A stretch of 64,000 nt of DNA from Teichococcus vastitatis (GTDB taxonomy: Bacteria > Pseudomonadota > Alphaproteobacteria > Acetobacterales > Acetobacteraceae), in contig NZ_QXGS01000003.1 in the NCBI RefSeq assembly GCF_003604215.1, positions 62,001 through 126,000 on the forward strand, read 5' to 3'. Under the pieces are notes generated by a model. It made no database searches and had not been told where the DNA came from. It was given only the letters and a program-made list of their open reading frames with translations. Of this stretch, positions 16,701-24,937 are shown in pieces. How positions within the stretch are numbered: the first letter of the stretch is position 1; each line of letters opens with the position of its first letter. The position numbers were made by a program, and so were the translations under genes.

Positions 16701-17486
16701 TCAGCGGGGCAGGGGGACGTTGTCCAGCGCGGCGAGGCGGCCGGCCAGCCCGGCGTAGCGGTCGCGGCTGGCACTGAGGTGCTGCCGCATCGCGTCCCGC
16801 GCCGAGGCCGCGTCGCCGGAGGCGATGGCCGCGGCGATCCTGGCATGCTCTTCCCGCACCCGCCGCAGATAGGCGGTTCTCGCCTCCGGGTCCTCCAGGT
16901 GCGGCCGCACCGTCTGACGGGGGATCAGCATCGGGCCCAGGAACTCCAGGAAGCGCGGAAAGAACCCGTTGCCGGTGGCGGCGAAGATGGCGCGGTGGAA
17001 CTCCAGATCCTGCGGCACTGCGATCTCGCCCGCTTCCACCGCGGCGTCGAAGGCGGCGGCGGCCTGCTCCACACGTTGCAGCGCCTCGGCATCGCGCCGT
17101 TCGGCGGCCAGCCCCGCAGCCTCTGTTTCCAGGGCGATGCGCAGCTCGATCACCTGCAGCACGTCTTGCAGCGACCGCATCTCGCCCGGGTCGATACGCA
17201 CTTGGCCGCGCGCCAGCGGATCGGCCACGAAGGCGCCCACGCCCTGGCGGGTCAGCACCAGCCCCTCGGCGCGAAGGGCGGCGACCGCCTCCCGCACCAC
17301 GGTGCGGGACACGCCGGCCTGTCGCATCAGCGCCTGCTCGGTGGGAAGCCGGTCGCCCGGCTTGAGGCGACCGGCGCGGATCTCCGCCGCCAGGCGCCGC
17401 ACCAGCTCGGCAGTCAGGTTGGCCGGTGGCGCAAGCGGCGCCAGCTCGATGCCATGCGGTACCGCGCCGGTGTTGCGTCCGTCCAT
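16701..17486 (-). CDS. FadR-subfamily GntR transcriptional regulator
   Basis: A 261-residue regulator. The N-terminal winged helix covers about residues 22-90 (LAAEIRAGRLKPGDRLPTEQ, GVSRTVVREAVAALRAEGLV). The all-helical C-terminal FCD ligand domain contains the metal/ligand residues seen in LEFHRAIFAATGN and VREEHARIAAAIASGD. Such regulators usually repress sugar-acid or organic-acid genes. On the same strand it lies downstream of a decayed solute-binding gene (17614-18384), so it may have lost its original target locus. A GC-rich hairpin GCCCCGC/GCGGGGC (16686-16710) overlaps its stop. Confidence 0.9.
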   Translation of the reverse strand: MDGRNTGAVPHGIELAPLAPPANLTAELVRRLAAEIRAGRLKPGDRLPTEQALMRQAGVSRTVVREAVAALRAEGLVLTRQGVGAFVADPLARGQVRIDPGEMRSLQDVLQVIELRIALETEAAGLAAERRDAEALQRVEQAAAAFDAAVEAGEIAVPQDLEFHRAIFAATGNGFFPRFLEFLGPMLIPRQTVRPHLEDPEARTAYLRRVREEHARIAAAIASGDAASARDAMRQHLSASRDRYAGLAGRLAALDNVPLPR

Positions 17487-17613
17487 GGGTCGTCTCCCCT
17501 CCGCCGACGGCGTTTCGCGCCGTCAGGTCATCGGATGACGTAGGCCCTGCGCCGTGCTGGCGTCAAGCAGGCCGCCGGGCAGGGGCCGCGCCCCGATCCG
17601 GGCCATCGGCCGG

Positions 17614-18384
17614 TCAGACAGGGCGGCCGATGCTGGTGGCCAGGGTCATCTCGTCGGTGCGCACCTGGTAGCTCAAGCCCCGGCGCATCGCCCAGGTATT
17701 CACCGCGACATCGAGCGGGATCAGCGCCTGCTGGTCGCGCAGCGCCGCCCAGGTCGCCTGCCGGGTCAAGGCCTCGCGCTGATGATTGTCCATGGTCTGC
17801 CGGGCCTTCCGGATCATCCCGTCGATGTCGGGATTGCTGAAGTGGCCTCGATTGGCGGTGCCGAGGCCAAGCGCCGCGTCCCAGCTGTGGATCTGCGTTT
17901 CCAGCATGCCCAGTGCTTCGGGGTTGGACGAGAAGCCGGCGAAATTCACCGAATACTTCAGCTGCGCCGCTTCCGAGAGCCAGACGCCGTGCGGCCGGGT
18001 TTCCACCGTCGCCGCCAGGCCGATGCGCGACCAGATCTGGGCGATGGCCTGCACGATCTGCTCGTCATTCGGGAAGCGGTCGTTCGGGCCGGTGACCTGC
18101 ACCGCGAAACCCTACGCGTATCCGGCCTCGGCCAGCAGGCGCCAGGCGCCGCCGGGGTCGAAGGGCTGCGGCGTCAGGTCCGGCGAGGTGCCGAAATACC
18201 TGCCCGGCCCGAGGTCGCCCGCCGGCATACCCTGGCCCTGCAGAATACGGTCGCACAGCGCCTCGCGGTTGATCGCCACGGACAGGGCCCGACGCACCCG
18301 CACATCCCGCAGCGGATCGGCGATGGAAGAGTCGTCTGGCCGGGTGGCCTGAGGCGCAGCAAGCTGACATGCTGCACCACCCAC
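17614..18384 (-). pseudogene. Remnant of family 5 (peptide-type) ABC substrate-binding protein
   Basis: Only the C-terminal part of an SBP_bac_5 receptor remains. Recognisable pieces in order are DPLRDVRVRRALSVAINREA, FDPGGAWRLLAEAGY, then VTGPNDRFPNDEQIVQAIAQ, ANRGHFSNPDIDGMIRKARQ and NTWAMRRGLSYQVRTDEMTL. An in-frame TAG at 18112-18114 interrupts the frame at a position where relatives often have Gln, consistent with CAG to TAG. About 300 N-terminal residues and the signal peptide are missing, and sequence above 18384 matches only in a shifted frame. No permease or ATPase genes accompany it. It is decayed beyond function. Confidence 0.8.
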
Positions 18385-18475
18385 CGCAACGCGGCCGACC
18401 CCGCCTGACCCGGATCAAGACCGTAACGAAGATGCTCGCTGTTTCCCGACCGGCCGGCATGGCGGTGCGCGCGGC

Positions 18476-19402
18476 ATGACGCCGCGCACCATCTTGCTCG
18501 ACTGCGATCCCGGGACGGACGACGCCATCGCCCTGTGGCTGGCGCTAGCCTCCCCGGAACTCGCCTTGCGGATGGTCACGGTGGCCGGCGGCAATGTCGG
18601 GCTGGAGCGCACGCTGCCGAATGCCCGCGCCGTGCTCGGGCTGGCGGGTTCCGCAGTGCCCGTGCTGGCAGGCGCCGACCGTCCCCTGATCGGCAGGTTC
18701 CGCTCCGAAACGGCGGTGCATGGGGTGGACGGGCTGGGCGGCGTGGTGTTGCCGGAGGGGCCGCCCGCGGCCCCAGGCCTGGCGTCGGACGCGATCCGCG
18801 CCGAGTTGCGCGCCGCGGCGCCTGGCAGCGTCACCCTGCTCGGCCTCGGACCGGCCACCAATTTCGCCCTGGCGCTGGCCACCGAGCCGTTCCTGGCGGA
18901 CCGAGTGGCCGAGATCGTGCTGATGACGGGCGCGGTGGGCGAAGGGAACTGGACCGAGGCGGCCGAGTTCAACGCCGCCATGGACCCCGAGGCGCTGATG
19001 GTGCTGCTGCGATGCGGCCGCCCCGTCACCTTGGCGACGCTGGACCTCACGGCGCAGGCCCTGGTCACGCCGGAGAGGGTCGCGACGCTGCGGGCCGCGC
19101 CGGGCGGGCGGTGTCTGGCGGCAACGGCCGGCATTCTCGCGGCGCTGCCGCCGTCCCGGCGATTTGGGCACCGCGGCGCGCCGCTGCACGATCCGTGCGC
19201 GGTGGCCTGGCTGCTGGCGCCGGACCTGTTCATCCACCGGCCGGTGGCGGCTGAGGTGGTGCGTGACGGTGCCGATCGCGGCCGCACCCGCATCGACCGC
19301 TGGGGCCGCAACCCGCTGCCGCGCAACGCCTGCCTGCTGGAGCGCCTGGATGCGGACCGGTTCTTCGCCCTGCTGGCGGAGCGGATCGGTCGGCTGCCCT
19401 GA
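18476..19402 (+). CDS. Inosine-uridine-type nucleoside hydrolase
   Basis: A 308-residue cytoplasmic hydrolase that cleaves N-glycosidic bonds of ribonucleosides to free base and ribose. The calcium-binding family signature LLDCDPGTDDA is at residues 7-17, with ALWLALASPE following. Other landmarks are VTVAGGNVGLERTLPNA, VHGVDGLGG, LLGLGPATNFALAL, MTGAVGEGNWTEAAEFNAAM and LHDPCAVAWLL with the late Asp ligand. Base preference cannot be read. It is divergent from the decayed transporter gene, so the locus may once have been a nucleoside uptake unit. Confidence 0.92.
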   Translation: MTPRTILLDCDPGTDDAIALWLALASPELALRMVTVAGGNVGLERTLPNARAVLGLAGSAVPVLAGADRPLIGRFRSETAVHGVDGLGGVVLPEGPPAAPGLASDAIRAELRAAAPGSVTLLGLGPATNFALALATEPFLADRVAEIVLMTGAVGEGNWTEAAEFNAAMDPEALMVLLRCGRPVTLATLDLTAQALVTPERVATLRAAPGGRCLAATAGILAALPPSRRFGHRGAPLHDPCAVAWLLAPDLFIHRPVAAEVVRDGADRGRTRIDRWGRNPLPRNACLLERLDADRFFALLAERIGRLP

Positions 19403-19425
19403 ACCCGTCGATGCGCCCGGGACGC

Positions 19426-22377
19426 CTAGCCGGAATGCCCGAGTGGGGAGGGCAGGTCGCGCACCGTTTCCGCCGCATCCAGCAGCAGCGGCACGGTCTG
19501 GTCGAGCCGGCCGCGTGCGGACTGCAAGGCCGGTGCGGGATCGACGCCCTGAGCGAGGCTGGCCTGCAGCCATTCCAGGGCCTCGCTCAGGGCGCGGGCG
19601 CCAATGGTGCGACTGACCCCCTGAAGCCGATGCGTCGCGGCGCGCAGCGCCTCGGCCTGCGCCTGCGGCTCCGGGGCCAGCGCTGCCAAGGTTTCGGCAC
19701 CCTGCTGCAACTCGCGCCGGAATTCCTCCAGAACCGAGGCCGCCGATGGCCCGAGGTCGGTCAGCAAGGCCCGCAGCGCCGCGCGGTCCAGCAGCGGGGC
19801 GCCGGCGTCGCCGGGCAAGCCGAGCGCCGGCGCGGAGCTGATGGGCATCTCCGCCATGGTTCCTCCGCGCGGGCCGCGGCCGTGATGCGCCACCATGCGC
19901 AGCAGCGTGTCGCGGTCGATCGGCTTGGCCAGATGCGAATCCATGCCCGCCTGCCGGCACGCCTCCACCTGCTCCGGCATTACCGAGGCGGTGACGGCGA
20001 TCACCGGAACGCCGTTGTGCGGCGTTTTCAGCGCGCGGATCGCTCGGGTCGCCTCCAGCCCGTCCATCACCGGCATCTGCAGATCCATCAGCACCAGATC
20101 GAATTCGCCCTGCCGCACCGCCTGCAGGGCCATGGCACCATCCTCCACACAGGTCACGTGGTGGCCGGCGCTGGTCAGCATCGCCCGCGCCACCAGGCGG
20201 TTGGCCGGCACGTCATCGGCCACCAGGATGCGCAGGGGCTCGGTGGGAATCACCGCGGCGGAAACGGCATCCGGGCCCGGTGCGCCGGCCGACGCCGCGA
20301 GTTGCGCCAGCGGGAGAGGCAACTCGACCCAGAACAGCGCGCCGGCGCCGGGGTGGCTTTCGCAGCCGATGCGGCCTCCCATCAGACCGGCCAGTTGGGC
20401 GGCGATGGAAAGGCCGAGCCCGGTGCCGAAGGCCATCACCTCGGCGCCGGCGCCGGGCGTCGCGAGTTGCACGAAATCGCGGAACAGCAGGTGGCGCTGC
20501 TCGGCCGGGATGCCGGGGCCGCTGTCCTGCACCTCCAGCCGCAGTCCCTGGCCGAGCAGAGCCGGCTGTGCCCTGAGCGAGATCTGCCCCGCCGGCGGCG
20601 TGAACTTCACCGCGTTGGACAACAGGTTCAACAACAGCTGCAACAGCCGCGTCGGGTCCGCCTGCACCGCCTCCGGGGTGCCGGGCTGCAGGTCGAGGGT
20701 GAAGCGCAGCGCCTTGCGGCTGATCTCCGGCGCCAGCAGCGCGGCCGCCCGCTCCAGCAGGGGGCGCAGCGCGGTGGGTTCCGGCCGCAGCTCCAGCCGG
20801 CCGGCGGCGATCTTGGACAGGTCGAGCAGGCCGTTTACCAGTTCCAGCAGGTGGCGGGCGGCCTCGTGTAGGATGCGGAGCTGCTCGCGCTGGTCGGATG
20901 CGAGCCGCTGATCATCCACCAGCACCTGCGCGAAGCCGAGGATGCCGTTCAGCGGCGTGCGCAGCTCATGGCTCATGCGGGCCAGAAACTGGCTCTTGGC
21001 CTCGGCGGCGGCGGCGGCCTCGTCGCGCGCTTCGGCCAGCGCTGCCATGGTGTGCTTCAGCTCGGTGATGTCGGTGCGGATGCCCACCGTGCCGCCGCCC
21101 GGTGTGGCACGCTCCGTCACCAGCACCCAGCGGCCATCCGGCAGGAGGCGCTCCATTGGTGGGCTGTTGCCGCGGTGCCAGCGCCGCATGTCGGTCAGAA
21201 AGGCATCGAGGCTGGCGCCCGCCTGCGGGTACTGGCCGCGCAGGAAGCCTTCCCGCATGATGTCGTCGAAATGCGCGCCGGGCTGGATGAAGCGCGCGCT
21301 GACCTGGTAGAAATCCTTGTACCGCGCGTTGCAGGCAACGAGCCGGTCCTCGGCGTCCCACATGACGAAGCCGTCAGTCATGGAGTCGAGCGCGTTCTCC
21401 AGCATGGCGCGCCAGCGGTTGCGTTCCGTTTCGACCCGTTCGCGCTGCCGCATCGCCGCCAGCAGCGCAGCGGCCAGCGCTGCCACCAGAAGGGCAAAGC
21501 CGGCGGAAATCACCAGCGCCCGGATGCGTTCCCGTTCCCAATCGGCCAGAGCCACGTCCCGGCTGATGCTGGCGGACAGCGCCAGCGCCGGGTACAGCAG
21601 CGGCCGGTCGGCGGCGATCACCGGCGATCCGTCGAACCGGCTGCTGGTTTGGCGCGACTGGTCGCCGTCTTCTTCCGCCATCCGCTCTACCGAGGAAGGC
21701 GAGAGGCGGTTGCCGATATGCGTCTCGTCATGCGGCTGGCTGGCGAGCAGCGTGCCGTCGGCGCGTTCCAGCGAGATGCGCAACCCCGTGCCATCCCCGC
21801 CCACGGAGAGCAGGGTGGACAGCACCGGCACCGGCATCTCGGCCACGGCCAGCAGCGACCCGAAACCGGGCAGGGTGATGCGCCGCGCCATGTAGAGCGA
21901 CCATTCGCCGCTGGCGGGGTTGCGCAACGGGCCGCCGATCAGCACCGCCCCGGGGCGCGGCGCGCTCTCGAAGAAGGAGCGCAGCACGGCGTCCGGGAAG
22001 GCCCGCCGGCGGGATAATGGGAGGCCCGTGGCGACCGGCATGTTATCCGGCCCGATCAGCAGCACGTCGCGGAAGGTGAAGTTCTGATTGTTGAGCTCGC
22101 GCAGCACCCGGCTGATCTGCGGCGCCGAAAGGCTGCCATTCCCGGCCATCGGCGCCAGGATGCCCGGCAGTCCCACCAGCATGGCATCGATCTGGACGAA
22201 ATTGCGGTTCAGCGATGCCTCGACGGCCCGGGCCGCGCGCTGAACCGTGTCGGCCGCCGCCGTCAGGGCGGCGTTGCGCGTGCGGCTGAGCAGCATGGAG
22301 GTGGCCAGCCACTGCGCGCACAACAGGGCGGCGGCGGATAGCAGGATGGCGCAACGGATGCGGCGGAACTGCGCCAT
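19426..22377 (-). CDS. Hybrid sensor histidine kinase/response regulator with Hpt domain
   Basis: A 983-residue phosphorelay kinase. In order: a transmembrane helix near residues 6-25, a periplasmic Cache-like sensor region to about 285, a second helix (ISAGFALLVAALAAALLAAM), a PAS-like domain (SMTDGFVMWDAEDRLVACNA), HisKA with H470 (SHELRTPLNG), HATPase_c (NAVKFT, DSGPGIP, GTGLGLSIA), a receiver with D765 (LVLMDLQMP) and an Hpt-like end with H916 (THRLQGVSRTIGA). The ATG at 22377 follows the upstream TRAP-receptor TGA by one base, suggesting coupled translation. No separate DNA-binding response regulator is adjacent, so the final target is unknown. Confidence 0.9.
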   Translation of the reverse strand: MAQFRRIRCAILLSAAALLCAQWLATSMLLSRTRNAALTAAADTVQRAARAVEASLNRNFVQIDAMLVGLPGILAPMAGNGSLSAPQISRVLRELNNQNFTFRDVLLIGPDNMPVATGLPLSRRRAFPDAVLRSFFESAPRPGAVLIGGPLRNPASGEWSLYMARRITLPGFGSLLAVAEMPVPVLSTLLSVGGDGTGLRISLERADGTLLASQPHDETHIGNRLSPSSVERMAEEDGDQSRQTSSRFDGSPVIAADRPLLYPALALSASISRDVALADWERERIRALVISAGFALLVAALAAALLAAMRQRERVETERNRWRAMLENALDSMTDGFVMWDAEDRLVACNARYKDFYQVSARFIQPGAHFDDIMREGFLRGQYPQAGASLDAFLTDMRRWHRGNSPPMERLLPDGRWVLVTERATPGGGTVGIRTDITELKHTMAALAEARDEAAAAAEAKSQFLARMSHELRTPLNGILGFAQVLVDDQRLASDQREQLRILHEAARHLLELVNGLLDLSKIAAGRLELRPEPTALRPLLERAAALLAPEISRKALRFTLDLQPGTPEAVQADPTRLLQLLLNLLSNAVKFTPPAGQISLRAQPALLGQGLRLEVQDSGPGIPAEQRHLLFRDFVQLATPGAGAEVMAFGTGLGLSIAAQLAGLMGGRIGCESHPGAGALFWVELPLPLAQLAASAGAPGPDAVSAAVIPTEPLRILVADDVPANRLVARAMLTSAGHHVTCVEDGAMALQAVRQGEFDLVLMDLQMPVMDGLEATRAIRALKTPHNGVPVIAVTASVMPEQVEACRQAGMDSHLAKPIDRDTLLRMVAHHGRGPRGGTMAEMPISSAPALGLPGDAGAPLLDRAALRALLTDLGPSAASVLEEFRRELQQGAETLAALAPEPQAQAEALRAATHRLQGVSRTIGARALSEALEWLQASLAQGVDPAPALQSARGRLDQTVPLLLDAAETVRDLPSPLGHSG

Positions 22378-22378
22378 G

Positions 22379-23479
22379 TCAGGGATGCCGGACGGTAATG
22401 CCCAGCGATGGGCCGAGATAGGCGTTCCACGCCTCGGCGCATCCATCGCCGCAGCGGTCGACCCATCGCGGCAGAACGGTGGAGGTCAGCAACTGGCGGC
22501 GGCGGGCGATGTCGGCGGCGCTCAGCGGCACCACGGTCAGGTTGCCCATGCGGCCGTCGCTGCAGCCGGACTGGCCGCTGCTGCAGTTCAGCCCCTCTCC
22601 GGTCTCGCGATCGGCACCGTTCCAGATCGCGGTTTCCAGCTCCGCCAAGCCGGCACGAATGCTGCTGCGCACGCCCTCCGGCAGCGCGTGCCATGCCGCA
22701 CTGTTGGCGCCGAAAACCGAGACGCCCCAGGTGATGGCCATGGCATGGATGTGGCTGGTCACCGCTGTCAGCCCGATGCTGTTGCCGGACATGGTGCCGG
22801 TGACGGCGCATTCCACCACACCGCCGCGCAACGCCCCGACGATCTCGGCAAAGGGAATCACCACCGAGATGGCGCCGAGCGCCTCGACCATCTCGGCCTG
22901 GCCGACGGAGGAGGTGCGGATGCGCCGGCCCGCCAGATCGCCCAGCCCGGTGAACGGGCGCGAGCACCAGATTACCTGCGCGGGATAGGTGTAGACCGAC
23001 AACAGCTCCACATTGTAGCGGTCGAGCAACAATTCCTTCAGGTGAGGGCGGTACCGCTGCACCGTCTCACGCAGCGTGCCGATATCGGGGTTGAGCGCCG
23101 GGAGGTCGACGGCGTTGAATTCCGGTTCCTCGCTGGACACCACCGCCAGCAGCGCCGTGCCGAACGGCACCACACCGAGGCGCATCAGCGGCAGGATCTC
23201 CTCCGCCCTCAGCCCGGCGCGGTCGAAGGGGGCGATCTCGGCCTGCACCCGGCCGCCGGTCAGCTCGCCGATGCGGCGGCGCCAGAACGGTTCCTCATAG
23301 CGCGTGTACTGCGATACGCCGCCGAGGCCGCCGATCACCTTCAGCTGGATCGGTGCCTCCGCCTCCTGCGCCACCGCCTCTTGCGCCAATGCCGGCACGG
23401 CGAGCAGCGCCGCCAGCACCAGGAGCCACCACCGCCGGGTGCTGGAGATCGGGCGCCCCCTGGCCGTCATGGCTGCCAT
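22379..23479 (-). CDS. Orphan TRAP-type substrate-binding protein (DctP family)
   Basis: A 366-residue periplasmic receptor with a signal peptide (RRWWLLVLAALLAVPALAQ) and the DctP fold: YEEPFWRRRIGELTGGRVQA, VVPFGTALLAVVSSEEPEF, RRIRTSSVGQAEMVEALGAI and MSGNSIGLTAVTSHIHAM. TRAP receptors normally sit beside DctQ/DctM membrane genes; none is here. Instead it is followed after one base by a hybrid histidine kinase and preceded by a small unknown gene. I infer a ligand-sensing rather than transport role, with the liganded protein touching the kinase periplasmic domain. Extra Cys pairs in CSSGQSGC and CGDGC are unusual and could form disulfides. Confidence 0.85.
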   Translation of the reverse strand: MAAMTARGRPISSTRRWWLLVLAALLAVPALAQEAVAQEAEAPIQLKVIGGLGGVSQYTRYEEPFWRRRIGELTGGRVQAEIAPFDRAGLRAEEILPLMRLGVVPFGTALLAVVSSEEPEFNAVDLPALNPDIGTLRETVQRYRPHLKELLLDRYNVELLSVYTYPAQVIWCSRPFTGLGDLAGRRIRTSSVGQAEMVEALGAISVVIPFAEIVGALRGGVVECAVTGTMSGNSIGLTAVTSHIHAMAITWGVSVFGANSAAWHALPEGVRSSIRAGLAELETAIWNGADRETGEGLNCSSGQSGCSDGRMGNLTVVPLSAADIARRRQLLTSTVLPRWVDRCGDGCAEAWNAYLGPSLGITVRHP

Positions 23480-23504
23480 GGCCGCGGACAGGTCCCGCCA
23501 GGGA

Positions 23505-23777
23505 TCACGCGAGGCGGCCGCGGATCCAGGCCTCCGCTTCCGGGGAAAGCCCGCTCCACTCGGCGCTGCTGATCGGCGTCACGATCAGCGTTCCGTCGCG
23601 GCCCGACCGGCGCAGCGCGCCCTGGAGGTGCTGCAGCAGGTAGGGGCCCGATACGGCACTTTCCACGATCATCGATCCGGACAGCATCAGGTGCGACTCC
23701 GCCAGTTGCCAGACGGCATCCTCGAGAAGCTGGGCGCCCGGGGCATCCTGGTCGTGGGAAACCAAGAGCAAGGACAT
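23505..23777 (-). CDS. Small hypothetical protein, first gene of the TRAP-receptor/kinase operon
   Basis: A 90-residue soluble protein, MSLLLVSHDQDAPGAQLLED... ending WIRGRLA. I recognise no domain; a helix-strand mix with no signal peptide or membrane segment is seen. Codon composition looks like neighbouring genes. Its stop lies 25 bp before the orphan TRAP receptor on the same strand, so it is probably co-transcribed and may belong to the same sensing unit. Confidence 0.6.
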   Translation of the reverse strand: MSLLLVSHDQDAPGAQLLEDAVWQLAESHLMLSGSMIVESAVSGPYLLQHLQGALRRSGRDGTLIVTPISSAEWSGLSPEAEAWIRGRLA

Positions 23778-23874
23778 GTCGTGACCTCATCGGGCAGGTC
23801 GCCCCCAGGAAAGGGACGGTGTAAAAGCGTCTGGCAGATTGCGCCAAACAGGTTTCCACGGCAAGGCAAGAGCT

Positions 23875-24627
23875 ATGCAAGCCCAACCTCATCTGGTTGC
23901 CATCGTCAGCCATCGCGGCGGCGCCATCCTGTGGCCGGAAAACAGCCTGCTGGCCTTCCGCGGCAGTGCCGCGCTGGCCGTGGAGCAGCTGGAATGCGAC
24001 GTGCATCTCAGCGCCGACGGCGTGCCTGTGGTGATCCACGATGCGCGGCTCGACCGCACCACAGAGGCGGCCGGGGCCGTGGCCGAGCACAGCGCCTCTG
24101 AACTCGCCCAGCTCCGCCTGCGCGGCGCCGGGGAGGAGCGGGTGCCGTTGCTCGCCGACCTCGCTGCGCTGCTGCGGCCGGCCCGGCAGGCGCTGCAGGT
24201 CGAGCTGAAGCCCGCCCCGGGCCAGATGCCCGATCCGGCACTTCTGCGGCAAAGCCTGCGCGTGCTCGACGAGGCCGGGCTGCGGTCGCGCACCCATATC
24301 ATCGCCTTTGAGGCGGAGTTGGCCGCGGCGGCGCTGGCGGCGGGCGGCCTCGGCGGCGTGGTGTGGCTGTTCGGCCGCGAGACGCTGCGGGCGATCGGGA
24401 CCACCGGCGTGGTGGGCGTGGCGCGGGCGCATGGCTTCGGCACGGTGGAGACGGAGATCGCCGCCCTGGACGCCACCATGCTGGCGGAGTTGCGGCGGGC
24501 CGGGCTGCGGGTTGGCGTCTGGGGCGCCAACCAGGCGCCGGAGATCCGGAAGGCGCTGGAGCTGCGGGTCGATCTGATGGCCACGGACGACCCGGTGCTG
24601 GCGCTTCGGCTGCGCAACGGCGGCTGA
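23875..24627 (+). CDS. Glycerophosphodiester phosphodiesterase
   Basis: A 250-residue GDPD-family TIM barrel that hydrolyses glycerophosphodiesters to glycerol-3-phosphate and an alcohol. Catalytic motifs are SHRGG (His near residue 11), PENSLLAF, ECDVHLSADG (metal Glu/Asp) and VIHDARLDRTT (second His), with QVELKPAPG and GVWGANQAPEI later. No signal peptide is present, which suggests the cytoplasmic UgpQ-like form. The ATG at 23875 matches the family N-terminus better than the in-frame TTG at 23839. It is divergent from the TRAP-receptor operon. Confidence 0.9.
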   Translation: MQAQPHLVAIVSHRGGAILWPENSLLAFRGSAALAVEQLECDVHLSADGVPVVIHDARLDRTTEAAGAVAEHSASELAQLRLRGAGEERVPLLADLAALLRPARQALQVELKPAPGQMPDPALLRQSLRVLDEAGLRSRTHIIAFEAELAAAALAAGGLGGVVWLFGRETLRAIGTTGVVGVARAHGFGTVETEIAALDATMLAELRRAGLRVGVWGANQAPEIRKALELRVDLMATDDPVLALRLRNGG

Positions 24628-24637
24628 CGCCGCCACC

Positions 24638-24907
24638 TCAGCCGGAGAAGCGGAATGCATCCGCCGCCGGTTGCCCCGTCGGCTCCTGTTGTTGCGCCTG
24701 CTGCGCCTGCTGCCGCTTGGCCTCGAATTGCTGCAGCAGGGATTGCAGGCTGCGGACGAAGGCCGGCAGCTGCGCAACCGGAATCGCCAGCTGGCCGCAG
24801 GCCAGCGGCTTGCCGTCGGCACCGGTCTGGCCCAGCGTGACGCGGGCGACCCCGACATGCACAGAGGCCTCCAGCACGCCGTCGGCAAACAGAATGCTTT
24901 GGCTCAT
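24638..24907 (-). CDS. Small glutamine-rich hypothetical protein downstream of the type I secretion genes
   Basis: An 89-residue protein starting MSQSILFADGVLEASVHVGV, with a predicted helix ending in a Gln/Ala-rich stretch (EAKRQQAQQAQQQEP). No signal peptide is seen. It starts 30 bp after the HlyD-type gene on the same strand and is likely the third gene of the secretion operon. I know no function. It could be an accessory protein, a small exported substrate or unrelated. It converges on the GDPD gene with 10 bp between stops. Confidence 0.6.
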   Translation of the reverse strand: MSQSILFADGVLEASVHVGVARVTLGQTGADGKPLACGQLAIPVAQLPAFVRSLQSLLQQFEAKRQQAQQAQQQEPTGQPAADAFRFSG

Positions 24908-24937
24908 GCGAAGAACTCTCCTGGCTGGGGCATCGGC

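Noticed and set aside
16686-16710. Terminator between the M20-like gene and the FadR-type regulator
   Set aside because: The 7-bp GC stem overlaps the regulator stop codon and has no T-tract; too weak to list as a terminator.
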